From Paenibacillus uliginis N3/975 (lineage in GTDB: Bacteria > Bacillota > Bacilli > Paenibacillales > Paenibacillaceae), in assembly GCF_900177425.1 (NCBI RefSeq), contig NZ_LT840184.1, positions 2,628,010-2,692,009 on the forward strand: a stretch of DNA of 64,000 bases. Direction: 5' to 3'. Positions 9,269 to 16,972 of the stretch are shown piece by piece. Positions within the stretch are counted from its first letter, which is position 1, and each line of letters begins with the position of its first letter. The notes beneath the pieces were generated by a model. It was given only the letters and a program-made list of their open reading frames with translations. It was not told where the DNA came from and ran no database searches. A program made the position numbers and the translations under genes.

Positions 9269-10279
9269 ATGAAAAAGCTGATTCAGGATTCTAAAAGATT
9301 AACGATCGTTCAAGTGATTTCGAATTATCCGAATGCACAGCCTGTGCCTTCCATTAAGGGAGGGACTGAGAAAATTGTTTTTGAACTGACGGAGGAACTG
9401 GTTAGACGAGGGCATAAGGTGTATTTATTTGCGGCTTTGGGAAGTAGGAGCAAGGCAAATCTTATTACCTATCCAAAGGGGTTTCGGCATAAAAATATCG
9501 CAGGGTTTGTTATACGTAAGACACCAGAGCGAGCTGACATTATCCACGACCATACATTCCGTTCCGCTCTGGGCCAGGCCAATCTGAACATTCCAACTCT
9601 GTGCACCATTCACATCCCGGACAGACGACGCGTCAAATACCCGGTATACGTCAGTAAAAGTGCCCGCCAGCTTATGGGGAACAACAAAGGCTTTTACGTA
9701 TATAACGGGATTAATACGAGTGAATATGAATTCAGCATAGAGAAACATGGATATTTGTTGTTTATTGGTAGAATCATTCGCGATAAAGGTATTTTACAAG
9801 CCATAGAAGTCGCTGAAAAGACCGGGAAAAAGTTGATTATCGCTGGACCCGTAAAAGACCTGCATTTTTTTCGAAGAGAGGTTAAGCCGCGCATCCAGAA
9901 AAATGCGAAAATCCGTTATGTTGGGCCCGTGGGTGGAAAACTGAAGCAGCAGCTGTTCAAGCATGCGGAATGTGTACTATTTCCGACGTTGTTGGAAGAA
10001 CAGTTCGGGCTGGTGATGATAGAAAGTATGGCTTGCGGTACTCCTGTGTTGGCGCTCAGAAACGGTGCAGTGCCGGAAGTATTATCCGAATTTCCTAATT
10101 TAATATGTAACACTGTGAGTGAGATGATAGTAAAGGTTCGGCAGAAGAACTATCCCCCTCCGCTTATATTGAGAAAGTACGTTATTAAACGCTTTACAAA
10201 CAAGAAAATGACTGACAGTTATTTAAGAATATATCAAGACGTCATTCAAAAAGAATCAGGTAATAGCAAACGGAGGTGA
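9269..10279 (+). CDS. glycosyltransferase family 4
   Basis: A 336-residue GT-B glycosyltransferase. The acceptor half has IKGGTEKIVFELTEEL and the DIIHDHTF motif typical of GT4. The donor half has LLFIGRIIRDKGI and the EX7E motif in EEQFGLVMIESMACGTP. The ATG at 9269 is chosen because AGGAGG lies 9 bases upstream; the longer in-frame start at 9200 lacks one. It is followed after 6 bases by an AstE-like deacylase and faces away from the CotSA-like operon, so all four genes probably build and trim one surface glycan. Confidence 0.88.
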   Translation: MKKLIQDSKRLTIVQVISNYPNAQPVPSIKGGTEKIVFELTEELVRRGHKVYLFAALGSRSKANLITYPKGFRHKNIAGFVIRKTPERADIIHDHTFRSALGQANLNIPTLCTIHIPDRRRVKYPVYVSKSARQLMGNNKGFYVYNGINTSEYEFSIEKHGYLLFIGRIIRDKGILQAIEVAEKTGKKLIIAGPVKDLHFFRREVKPRIQKNAKIRYVGPVGGKLKQQLFKHAECVLFPTLLEEQFGLVMIESMACGTPVLALRNGAVPEVLSEFPNLICNTVSEMIVKVRQKNYPPPLILRKYVIKRFTNKKMTDSYLRIYQDVIQKESGNSKRR

Positions 10280-10285
10280 AGTACG

Positions 10286-10966
10286 ATGTTCGTTAAGAAG
10301 CATATTTTATCGTCGGCCACATCTTTTGCAACACCTTATTATGTGATTAAAGGTAAGCTACCAGGCCCTGCCTTTATGGTAGTCTCAGGTATTCACGGAA
10401 ATGAGACGGGAAGTATACGGGCAGCTCAAGAATTGGTAAACCTTCTCAATCAGAGAAGACTCTTTATTGACTGTGGAACTTTAATTGTCATACCGAAAAT
10501 TAATAAAGAAGCTTACCGCAAGCGCATCCGAGGAGTGCCGGATCTAAACCGAGCTTTTCCGCGCAAAAGAAATACACCTGCACAACATCCGTTAGCCGCT
10601 GCTTTGTTTCTATTAGCACAGCGTTATCGTCCCTCATGGTATTTGGATCTGCATGAAGCGAATGGATTGTCCCAAAGAAATCCGAAGAGACTTGGTCAGA
10701 CGTTGATCGTTAATTCTGAAAGTCGCGGTTTAGCTGTAGTAAAAGATATCATCAAGAGCATGAATCGCTCAATTTCTATCCAATCAAATCATTTTAACAT
10801 CCGGTTACGAGAGCTCCCTGGATCTTCACGCACAGCTGCGGCCCGTATACTAGGAGCAAAAGCGGTTACTGTCGAAACTTGCTGGAGTTTAGAGCGTACC
10901 GTTCGGATTAAATATCAGATGGATATTGTATGTCGCTTTTTAAGAGCTGCCGGATTAATGGATTGA
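10286..10966 (+). CDS. succinylglutamate desuccinylase/aspartoacylase-family Zn hydrolase
   Basis: A 226-residue member of the AstE/AspA branch of M14-type zinc carboxypeptidase folds. Zinc ligands are visible as HGNE (His37, Glu40) and His123 in YLDLHEANG; DLNRAFP at 86-92 supplies the family substrate-binding Asn-Arg. GGAGGTG is well placed before the ATG. It sits 6 bases behind a GT4 gene, so deacylation or amide hydrolysis of a glycan or its precursor is more plausible than arginine catabolism. That role is inference from context. Confidence 0.83.
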   Translation: MFVKKHILSSATSFATPYYVIKGKLPGPAFMVVSGIHGNETGSIRAAQELVNLLNQRRLFIDCGTLIVIPKINKEAYRKRIRGVPDLNRAFPRKRNTPAQHPLAAALFLLAQRYRPSWYLDLHEANGLSQRNPKRLGQTLIVNSESRGLAVVKDIIKSMNRSISIQSNHFNIRLRELPGSSRTAAARILGAKAVTVETCWSLERTVRIKYQMDIVCRFLRAAGLMD

Positions 10967-10977
10967 AGTTATGAGAA

Positions 10978-11001
10978 ATTATGGTTTATGGAAACCATAA
11001 T
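10978..11001. terminator. perfect 10-bp hairpin after the GT/deacylase operon
   Basis: ATTATGGTTT (10978-10987) and AAACCATAAT (10992-11001) enclose a four-base loop, 12 bases past the stop codon. There is no T-run, so it may be a Rho-assisted stop or mRNA 3' stabiliser. Confidence 0.55.
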
Positions 11002-11035
11002 ACGCGAAATGCGAGCAAAAGGATGTAACAAATTC

Positions 11036-11377
11036 TTTGGTACGGTCATGGCGACCTCTTTCGGATTCCCATCGAGGAGATCGCCAGCTTTTGCCGGCAA
11101 CCAATGATCCCGTTAAATCCACTGCACAGACAACCGGGCAATCCGTGTCGGATGGGGACAGCAGGCTAAAAAAAGTATTTCCCTTGCACTCGGTCGGGTA
11201 AAAGGAACGGTAAACCATACAGAGCTTGAAAACGAAGATGTGGCCGTTGTCTATAGTGTGGAAATTACCCACGATAAGAAGGGAAAAACTGAAGTGAAAG
11301 TAGATGCTGTAACCGGCAATATTGTTAAAGTAGAGAAGTCCGATGCTTCGGAGAATGAAAACAAGCATCAGGAGTAG
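11036..11377 (+). pseudogene. remnant of a PepSY-domain protein
   Basis: In one frame, from about 11150 to the TAG at 11375, the sequence encodes QAKKSISLALGRVKGTV...YSVEITHDKKG...VKVDAVTGNIVKVEKSD. This is a typical PepSY repeat (KA...G.v....e.e...y.v.v...g....v.vDa.tG.v). The preceding part, with a low-complexity linker (NDPVKSTAQTTGQSVSD), is readable only in a different frame, and no start or signal peptide is visible in phase. PepSY proteins are often encoded beside two-component systems, and a truncated response regulator follows. The gene is frameshifted and shortened at its 5' end. Confidence 0.72.
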
Positions 11378-11486
11378 ATGGGCAACTGCTGATGAATAAT
11401 AAATGAACGTGGACAGGATACTATTCCAATGCGGGTGGTTCCTGTCCATTTTTCAGGTTAAGAATGGCTGAAAAGGAGAAGTGAAT

Positions 11487-11891
11487 GTGGAGCAGTCCAT
11501 ACTAGTTATTGATGATGAAGCAAAAATTTCACGGCTTCTGGAGTTGGAGCTAACTCACGAGGACTATCATGTTGAGATTGCCGAAACCGGTAGGAAGGGG
11601 CTGGAGAAAGCACTTGGTCATGACTGGAATCTCATCATTCTAGATACCATGCTTTCGGAACTTAACGGTGTGGAAATCTTAAGAAGATCAAGGAAAGTGG
11701 ATGCATTTACTCCAGTGATTCTGGTAACGGCCCGAAATGCCACTTCAGAAAAAGTAGCTGGGTTAGATCAGGGGGCTAATGATTACATAACAAAGCCGTT
11801 TGAAATAGAGGAACTATTGGCCAGGATTCGAGCAAATATCAGGCTTCGCGGCAACATGCCGAATTCAGTGCAGGGGCCGTTTCTTATCTAA
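11487..11891 (+). CDS. receiver-only response regulator, probably truncated
   Basis: About 134 residues. A complete receiver domain has the acidic pair in LVIDDE, phosphoacceptor Asp in LIILDTML, switch Thr in LVTARN and Lys in DYITKPFEIEELLARI. The alpha5-linker of OmpR-type regulators (RIRANIRLRG) is present, but the protein stops there, missing the winged-helix DNA-binding domain of about 100 residues. No such domain is encoded downstream and no histidine kinase is nearby. GTG at 11487 is 8 bases after AAGGAG; the GTG at 11481 is too close to it. Together with the damaged PepSY gene this looks like the wreck of a sensory operon. Confidence 0.78.
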   Translation: MEQSILVIDDEAKISRLLELELTHEDYHVEIAETGRKGLEKALGHDWNLIILDTMLSELNGVEILRRSRKVDAFTPVILVTARNATSEKVAGLDQGANDYITKPFEIEELLARIRANIRLRGNMPNSVQGPFLI

Positions 11892-11988
11892 ATCGATAAT
11901 CTGTGGATGGATCCATTCTGGTTACGGAGATATGTGTATGCACAGGGAATTTTATCAAGTTATAACTACATTGTGAAATTTTTTCGGT

Positions 11989-12037
11989 AAACAAACAAGC
12001 CGCCTCTGAATATAATCAAGAAACAGCTTGTTTGTTT
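11989..12037. terminator. 12-bp inverted repeat after the NlpC/P60 gene
   Basis: AAACAAACAAGC (11989-12000) is perfectly complementary to GCTTGTTTGTTT (12026-12037), with a 25-base loop. It lies just beyond the stop of the minus-strand hydrolase and past the end of the plus-strand response regulator, so it may stop transcription from both sides. Confidence 0.6.
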
Positions 12038-12042
12038 GACTA

Positions 12043-12666
12043 TTAATTTTCGTTTTGCTCGCCATCATCGTATGCTTGATCCGGAGAAGGATTACCGGAA
12101 GGTGTGGGAGCAGTAGTGGCTGGAGAAGTTGCTGCGTGTCTGCTGTCAGAATTCACGACAGCCTGTCCGTTCGAAGGTAAGACCCGACGAGCTGTTGAGT
12201 AGTGGGAATTCCACCAGCCTGTATTCAGAGGAGTGACCGTAACTCCCCCTTCTCCAAACGTGTGGATTATTTTTCCATCCCCCATATAAATGGCAACATG
12301 ATGAATAGGAGAATAGAAGAATACAAGGTCTCCAGGCTGAAGCTGATCCCTTGGTACGAACGTTCCGGCAGTGGACTGCTGTCTGGATGAACGGGGAATG
12401 GATACCCCATTTTGATTAAAAACAAACTGAGTAAAAGAGGAGCAATCGAAAGCATCGGTTCTTCCGGATTCCGCCCCGAATTTATAAGGTACTCCCTGAT
12501 ATTTCAGACCGGTTGAGATGACTTGATCCCCAGTAGTGGTAGCTGTTGCCGCATAAGCCGTATTAGTGTTATCAATAAATCCTGTCCCTACAGAAAACAA
12601 GGCTATACCTAAGCTGACTCCAATACCAAAGTTGCGAAAACGTCTTTTGTTGAAAGTTGTATTCAT
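12043..12666 (-). CDS. secreted NlpC/P60 cell-wall hydrolase
   Basis: A 207-residue exported cysteine peptidase of the NlpC/P60 family (gamma-D-Glu-diamino acid endopeptidases). A signal peptide of about 39 residues ends near AYAATA. The catalytic domain spans about residues 47-165, with Cys75 in DAFDCSSFTQ, His123 in HHVAIYMGDG and His135 as third residue; PGDLVFF is also typical. The C-terminal 40 residues are a Ser/Thr/Pro-rich then acidic tail without a binding domain, so wall binding probably depends on the catalytic domain. GGAGGTAAC precedes the ATG. Likely acts in wall remodelling. Confidence 0.92.
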   Translation of the reverse strand: MNTTFNKRRFRNFGIGVSLGIALFSVGTGFIDNTNTAYAATATTTGDQVISTGLKYQGVPYKFGAESGRTDAFDCSSFTQFVFNQNGVSIPRSSRQQSTAGTFVPRDQLQPGDLVFFYSPIHHVAIYMGDGKIIHTFGEGGVTVTPLNTGWWNSHYSTARRVLPSNGQAVVNSDSRHAATSPATTAPTPSGNPSPDQAYDDGEQNEN

Positions 12667-12873
12667 CTGTTACCTCCAGTGTTGTAGTCTGGGTGATCAC
12701 CTGAATAAACTCTAACACATTTAAAATTCACATAAATTGTTAAGGGTCGAAATTTTACTGTATCTGTGGGGTCTTCCGCCTTTTATTAAAGTACGATTAG
12801 AATTTTCACATCTGTTTCTTATTGACAGGGGCGTGAAACCAGAGTGAGGCCTAAATTGGATTACTTCAACTAG

Positions 12874-13702
12874 GGCCTGTCTTCAAACCTAAGCCAACCA
12901 AACCATAATGGAAGCCAGTGTCAAAAAAGCTCTAAACGTACAGGCTAATTTATCGAACCGGGTAGCTATCCGGCGGTAGTGTTTAATCTTGTTGAAAAAA
13001 CATTCGATTTCATGACGTTCTTTGTAGAGCCACCAGTCACATTCACGCTGAATCTTACGAGATTTTTTGCTCGGAATCACGGGCTGAGCCTGCTGCTCAT
13101 GAAGAAAATCGAGAATATCATTGGTGTCATAAGCTCGATCAGCCAACACGTTTGCTCCAGCGAGTTCCATGCATTTCAACATGTCATAACCGGTCACACA
13201 ATCATGATTTTGGCCGCCGGTGAGTTCAAAACGCAAAGGGTTACCCAGCGCATCTACAATTGCATGGATTTTGGTTGTTAATCCGCCTCTGGAGCGGCCG
13301 ATTGCCTGAAATTGCTGCCCCCTTTTGCTCCGGCTCCATGTTGATGAACGCGAACAATCGTCGCATCGATCATCACATTTTCGAAGTCGGGTTCAATCGA
13401 AATCTGTTCAAGGACTCGCTCCCATACGCCTGACATTTGCCACCGACGAAACCGAGTGTAAACCGATTTCCAGGGACCATAATACTCCGGTAAATCGCGC
13501 CAAGGCGCGCCGGTTCTAGCAATCCAGAGCATGGCATTGAGCATGGTCCGGTTATTTTTTGCAGGTCGTCCTCCTTGTTTCTTTCGTTCGGCTGGCAACA
13601 CGTCTTTGATAAGTTCCCACTGATCGTCATGTATTTCGTATCGTCTCTTCATAACCTGATTTTACCACTTATAATGCTAGTTTTATAGTTTGAAGACAGG
13701 CC
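12874..13702 (-). mobile_element. IS5-family insertion sequence (IS427-like)
   Basis: About 829 bp bounded by inverted ends: GGCCTGTCTTCAAAC at the left and GTTTGAAGACAGGCC at the right. CTAG directly repeats on both sides (12870-12873 and 13703-13706), matching the YTAR-type target preference reported for IS5 relatives. Because the terminal G and C are shared, the duplication could also be read as TA. Ends, target repeat and a two-frame transposase are all present, so the copy may be functional. It sits among broken genes. Confidence 0.9.
12889..13652 (-). CDS. IS5-family transposase, two frames joined by -1 frameshift
   Basis: The first frame (13652 to 13278) encodes the N-terminal part through MIDATIVRVHQHGAGAKGG (first catalytic Asp). 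The second frame, read on from about 13320 to 12889, encodes GRSRGGLTTKIHA, LADRAYDTNDIL (second Asp) and ERHEIECFFNKIKHYRRIATR (Glu) of the DDE domain. The frames meet at A4G5 (T4C5 at 13318-13326 on the plus strand). Stepping back one base there joins them without loss of residues, as in the programmed frameshift of many IS427-group elements. Fused product is about 254 residues, normal for the family. Cut-and-paste DNA transposition. Confidence 0.88.
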
Positions 13703-13782
13703 CTAGGAAAGGGTGTTCGAGTTTATTATTGATTTTGAAATGTTCCGGCAAAACCAATATAAGAATTCATAATTTCCATTAA

Positions 13783-13956
13783 ATTAATCGTGAACTTCGC
13801 TTGTCTGAGGTTTCCAGCTGCAATTTGGAAGATCTTGATTTAACTAAAGGGCTGGTGCGTGTAATCTGTAATGAAAACAAAGAGCAATATGTATATTTTA
13901 GCGAGGAAGCGCTAGCGGATTTAGGCGGTTATTTGAAGATTCGAGAATCTAAGTAA
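13783..13956 (+). pseudogene. fragment of an XerC/D-type tyrosine recombinase
   Basis: A stretch of 57 codons ending at TAA 13954 encodes RELRLSEVSSCNLEDLDL, then LVRVICNENKEQYVYFSEEA. This matches the catalytic-domain start of tyrosine recombinases (tGLRlsEl..L...Dld....l.V.GKGnKeR.vpls). It begins right after an in-frame stop, has Gly-Lys-Gly replaced, and lacks the HxxR and Tyr regions. A dead relic, 77 bp beyond the IS. Confidence 0.7.
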
Positions 13957-14135
13957 ACATCACATTCAACTCCCAGGTCACTTGCTGCTTCTTCAAGTAA
14001 AGTAAGGAATGAGAGTTGGTGACTGAAGACTCTAACTTGTCGGGATAAGATTAGTCGGGCAATCCTTTTAACAGTTGCTTCTTCAAACAGTTGATCTAAG
14101 GATGATATTGGGTCATCGAATATGTCTGATTCCAA
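13929..14135 (-). pseudogene. C-terminal fragment of an AAA (RloC/SMC-like) ATPase
   Basis: The minus strand encodes SDIFDDPISSLDQLFEEATV, a Walker B and D-loop of the FDDPxSSLD type, followed by RLILSRQVRVFSHQLSFLTLLEEAA. The latter corresponds to the H-loop strand (rQviVFTHdl.Fl..L) of large AAA ATPases such as RloC-like anticodon nucleases and other defence ATPases. An in-frame stop lies just upstream and the rest is absent. The 3' end runs into the recombinase fragment, marking a deletion junction. Confidence 0.65.
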
Positions 14136-14210
14136 AAGGCAGGGAGAATCGGTAAACTATTATACCGGAAGACAGGTATACCTATCCAATAAACATATGA
14201 CGGACAACCA

Positions 14211-14238
14211 AGAGGGGCCCTTGTTAGGCGCCTCTTTA
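14211..14238 (+). terminator. terminator-like hairpin
   Basis: AGAGGGGCC (14211-14219) pairs with GGCGCCTCT (14227-14235) with one mismatch and is followed by a short TTT. The gene it served is no longer recognisable. Confidence 0.5.
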
Positions 14239-14304
14239 TTGCATCCAATATTTCACTTCATAAAACATCGTTCGTGTAAAACGATTGACACTTCGCGTTT
14301 ACGT

Positions 14305-14346
14305 TGAAAAGATTAAACACAAGGTTGTTTAATCTTTTCAATTTTT
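14305..14346 (+). terminator. perfect 15-bp hairpin with T-run
   Basis: TGAAAAGATTAAACA (14305-14319) and TGTTTAATCTTTTCA (14326-14340) are perfect complements around a six-base loop, followed by ATTTTTAA. The stem is AT-rich. It ends plus-strand transcripts before the convergent TolB-like gene. Confidence 0.7.
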
Positions 14347-14391
14347 AATTCAGTCAGAATATTTCATTAATGAATGGTATTAAATTTCATC

Positions 14392-15753
14392 TTAAATAAA
14401 TGAGAGAGTCTGTCCAAGTGGGATCAAGTGATTGCGATCAGCCCATAAGATAAAATATTGGTATGAATTCCCTTGAATTACTATAGGATAAGGATATTTA
14501 ACGATAAGTGCCGCCTGATTTCTCATTTCTGTGGGCTGATCTTCGGAAGGAAATATGAAACAGGCTGCTTGTGAGTGGAGAAGAGTTGGAATGATTTGGG
14601 GATTGGATCCATAGGGTTTCAATATATGGAATGCTTCCGACCTGCATACTTCGTGAATTCCCCCCTCTGAGGAGATAGCGGATATCTGAAAAAATCCATC
14701 GATTCCTTCGTACCTTTCCTCTGTAACTTTTCTCCAATTGACAGGGTAGAAGAAAGATACCTTGTATTCATGATTCAGATACAATCGTTTTCGATGGGCA
14801 TCATGTATTGGTGGTGACCAATTCAGAGCTGTGATCCACCTCGCTTCAACAACTTTGATCGGGTTATTAGGGTTTCTTACATCAACGATCCAAATTTGGT
14901 TTGCTTGCTCTTGATTTTCACATCCCGATAAGTAAGCGATTCGGTTCCCATCTGGGGACCAACTCACGGGGGTGGAGAAGCAAGATGAGACAGCCAATGT
15001 TTTCTGTTGTCCTCCAACTCTACTGTCGGTCTGGATAAGAGAAATATATTGATTTTGCACGATATCGGTGGCGCTGTATGCGATAAGTGAAGAGTCCGGC
15101 GACCATTCGGGGAAATAGTTTTTTGCCTGCGGTCCGCCTTCAAGACGGTAGCTTTCTCCTGTTGTCAGGTTCACAGTGGTGATTAAGGAAATGCTGGCTC
15201 CTGGTGATGTATATAGAGCAAACTGTCCGTTAGGTGAAATTCTAACATTGTGGAGCGGTCCCTCTGTATTTTGAGTTAATTGCTGCTTGTTCGAGCCATC
15301 TCTGTTGATTTTGTATAGTTGGACGTTGCCCGCTCCATCCGGAGCGGCAAACAGGAGGGCTTCTCCTGAAGGAAACCACTGGACGTCTGTGGCCCCCTCT
15401 TGAACGATTGTACTGCTGACATGGGAGTTGATGTTATAAATCACAATGCGTCCGTTTTTCACATAACTCAAGTTTTGGCTATCCGGCGACCAACTCAGTA
15501 AAGTATAAGGTTCAATTTGATCGATTTGTGCCAACGCCCTACTCCTTAAATTAAACACGTAAACAATATTGCTTTTACCGATAAAGGAAATGTTCTGGGT
15601 ATCTGGCGACCAATAAGGAATCGAAAATACCTCACCAAGATCTTGGGTTAGCTTAAAAGTAAAACCTGTTAAAGGTTGATAAAGCCAAATGTCATAGGAA
15701 ACTCCTCCATAGTTTGAAGTAAAAAGGATAGCTTCACGATAACCAAGACCCAT
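14392..15753 (-). CDS. TolB-like beta-propeller (WD40-like PD40 repeat) protein
   Basis: About 453 residues without a signal peptide. The first 330 residues hold six to seven PD40-type blades, each marked by a WSPD/SPNG motif (YWSPDTQNISFI, LSWSPDSQNLSYV, VRISPNGQFALYT, EWSPDSSLIAYS, SWSPDGNRIAYLSG). The last 120 residues form a separate domain of unknown function, with HEYKVSFFYPVNWRKVTEERY. GGAGGGTGG precedes the ATG at 15753; the in-frame GTG at 15765 is too close to that site. Absence of a secretion signal argues against a periplasm-like TolB role, and a protein-binding scaffold is more likely. Confidence 0.75.
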   Translation of the reverse strand: MGLGYREAILFTSNYGGVSYDIWLYQPLTGFTFKLTQDLGEVFSIPYWSPDTQNISFIGKSNIVYVFNLRSRALAQIDQIEPYTLLSWSPDSQNLSYVKNGRIVIYNINSHVSSTIVQEGATDVQWFPSGEALLFAAPDGAGNVQLYKINRDGSNKQQLTQNTEGPLHNVRISPNGQFALYTSPGASISLITTVNLTTGESYRLEGGPQAKNYFPEWSPDSSLIAYSATDIVQNQYISLIQTDSRVGGQQKTLAVSSCFSTPVSWSPDGNRIAYLSGCENQEQANQIWIVDVRNPNNPIKVVEARWITALNWSPPIHDAHRKRLYLNHEYKVSFFYPVNWRKVTEERYEGIDGFFQISAISSEGGIHEVCRSEAFHILKPYGSNPQIIPTLLHSQAACFIFPSEDQPTEMRNQAALIVKYPYPIVIQGNSYQYFILWADRNHLIPLGQTLSFI

Positions 15754-16167
15754 ATTTAATTCCACCCTCCATGTTTGTATTTATTACAGTGTATTCAAAA
15801 GAAGAAAATGGGCGAATTGTTATGTATTCGTAAGCGGGAAATGCAACTCATGTGTTGTAGGGAAATGGTTGAATCCGGTGCTGAACTAGTCAGACCTGGC
15901 TCGACTGGGGCAGATCTTGTTCGTTCCATTAAGCCCACCTATGCTAAAAACTTGAACTGTGAAGAACTATTGAAGGGAACGATTCAACTCATAATGGTTT
16001 GATCGTCTTATGACTAATCCTCATTTTCTTATCGTGAAAGCCCAGAAATCGTAATTTTGGTGATTTCTCAAATGAAAATCTCGAATAAGTATTCAAAACT
16101 ATGTAAAATAGATAATTGAAGTATTGTGGGTACACTTATATTTAATTCAAAGGAGATAAACCAAAAA
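15754..16167. other. intergenic region, no supported gene
   Basis: About 410 bases between divergent genes. A 75-codon plus-strand frame (15775-16002) has no clear ribosome site and no recognisable features. The region presumably holds both promoters. Confidence 0.5.
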
Positions 16168-16506
16168 ATGCAGTGGAAAGAAATTATGACCTTAGAAGAG
16201 TGGAGTGCGATTCTGGAGAAGTCTTCAGAACGCGGTCAAGTTATTTTAAAGCATAGTACGACCTGTCCAGTTAGTGCTAATGCTCTTGCAGAGTATGATC
16301 ATTATCTGAAGGAGACACCAAATCGTGATTTGGATTACATTCTTGTTAAAGTCATCGAATCCCGTCCGGTTTCCAATAAAATTGCAGAGGATCTAAATAT
16401 GAAGCATGAATCGCCACAAATTATTTTTGTGAAGAACAAAGCCAAGTATTGGACTGCATCTCACTGGGCGGTTACGATTGAGCATATGAGAGCGGTATTG
16501 GACTGA
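16168..16506 (+). CDS. ytxJ: YtxJ-type monothiol bacilliredoxin
   Basis: A 112-residue thioredoxin-fold protein of the DUF2847/YtxJ family, linked to bacillithiol redox chemistry and reported as a general-stress protein in B. subtilis. The single redox Cys lies in KHSTTCPVSANA; the second position is Val rather than Cys, as expected for a monothiol enzyme. SPQIIFVKNKAKYWTASHW is the conserved cis-Pro region. The ATG at 16168 lies 10 bases after AGGAGAT; the longer in-frame GTG at 16126 has none. Own terminator follows. It would reduce bacillithiol-protein mixed disulfides in the cytoplasm. Confidence 0.87.
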   Translation: MQWKEIMTLEEWSAILEKSSERGQVILKHSTTCPVSANALAEYDHYLKETPNRDLDYILVKVIESRPVSNKIAEDLNMKHESPQIIFVKNKAKYWTASHWAVTIEHMRAVLD

Positions 16507-16567
16507 AAAGAAACTAGAAAACATGAATGAGATGTTTCTCTAACAGAGATCATGAGCACACTTTGTT

Positions 16568-16597
16568 CAGATCGGCGTAAATGCTGATCTGTTTTTT
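16568..16597 (+). terminator. intrinsic terminator of ytxJ
   Basis: CAGATC (16568-16573) pairs with GATCTG (16586-16591), with extra GC/GC pairing inside, followed by T6. Confidence 0.87.
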
Positions 16598-16617
16598 ATA
16601 TTCAAAACGTAAGATCT

Positions 16618-16692
16618 TCAGTCCAACAATTCCAATGCTTCATACACCTTTTTCGTGACGACACCGTTCTTCGCCAAGCCGTGGTCGCGTTG
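16618..16692 (-). pseudogene. 3' fragment of an L,D-transpeptidase/PG-binding gene
   Basis: On the minus strand, 24 codons and a stop encode QRDHGLAKNGVVTKKVYEAL and four further residues. This matches the C-terminus of the intact protein at 20192-20914 (QRDHHLAQNGVVSKKVYAAL). By my count 65 of 75 bases agree. No other part of that gene is present here. The two direct copies bracket the siderophore operon. Confidence 0.8.
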
Positions 16693-16726
16693 ACTGATGC
16701 CGGATAAGAACAAAGAGACATTAGAT

Positions 16727-16749
16727 ACCGCGTAAATCGCGGTTTTTTT
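16727..16749 (+). repeat. copy 2 of the ACCGCGTAAATCGCGG element, terminator-like
   Basis: CCGCG-TAAAT-CGCGG hairpin followed by T7, preceded by GACAT. It would work as an intrinsic terminator shielding the siderophore promoter downstream. Confidence 0.75.
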
Positions 16750-16807
16750 ATTTATGTCCTAAAGTTCTCTTTTCATTTTCGTTTAACAAAACTTTGAAAA
16801 GAATCAA

Positions 16808-16836
16808 TTGACAAAATATAGGGATATTGGTAATCT
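16808..16836 (+). promoter_or_regulatory. sigma-A promoter of the siderophore operon
   Basis: TTGACA at 16808-16813, a 17-base spacer and TAATCT at 16831-16836. It is followed at once by a Fur box. Confidence 0.85.
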
Positions 16837-16845
16837 GATTTCATT

Positions 16846-16864
16846 GATAATAATAATCATTATC
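16846..16864. promoter_or_regulatory. Fur box
   Basis: GATAATAATAATCATTATC is a near-perfect 19-base Fur operator (consensus GATAATGATAATCATTATC). It lies about 10 bases after the -10 hexamer, over the expected transcription start, so Fe-Fur binding would block initiation. Confidence 0.93.
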
Positions 16865-16972
16865 AATTACAGTCTTGCGTAGGTCTCTTACGAACCTATT
16901 ATTTTTTTGTAGTATGGCTCGGTAGGACAAGTATGCTCAGACATTTATTCTACTTAAGAAGGAGAAGAGAAG

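Noticed and set aside
10979..11449. 156-codon minus-strand frame
   Set aside because: Antisense to the clearly recognisable PepSY remnant; the translated sequence has no protein-like features.
11989..12037. Attachment site of an integrated element
   Set aside because: The 12-bp repeat is inverted, not direct, and there is no second copy or intact integrase nearby; a terminator explains it.
15775..16002. 75-codon plus-strand frame upstream of ytxJ
   Set aside because: No Shine-Dalgarno, Met/Cys-rich sequence without family features, and it begins in the promoter region of the divergent gene.
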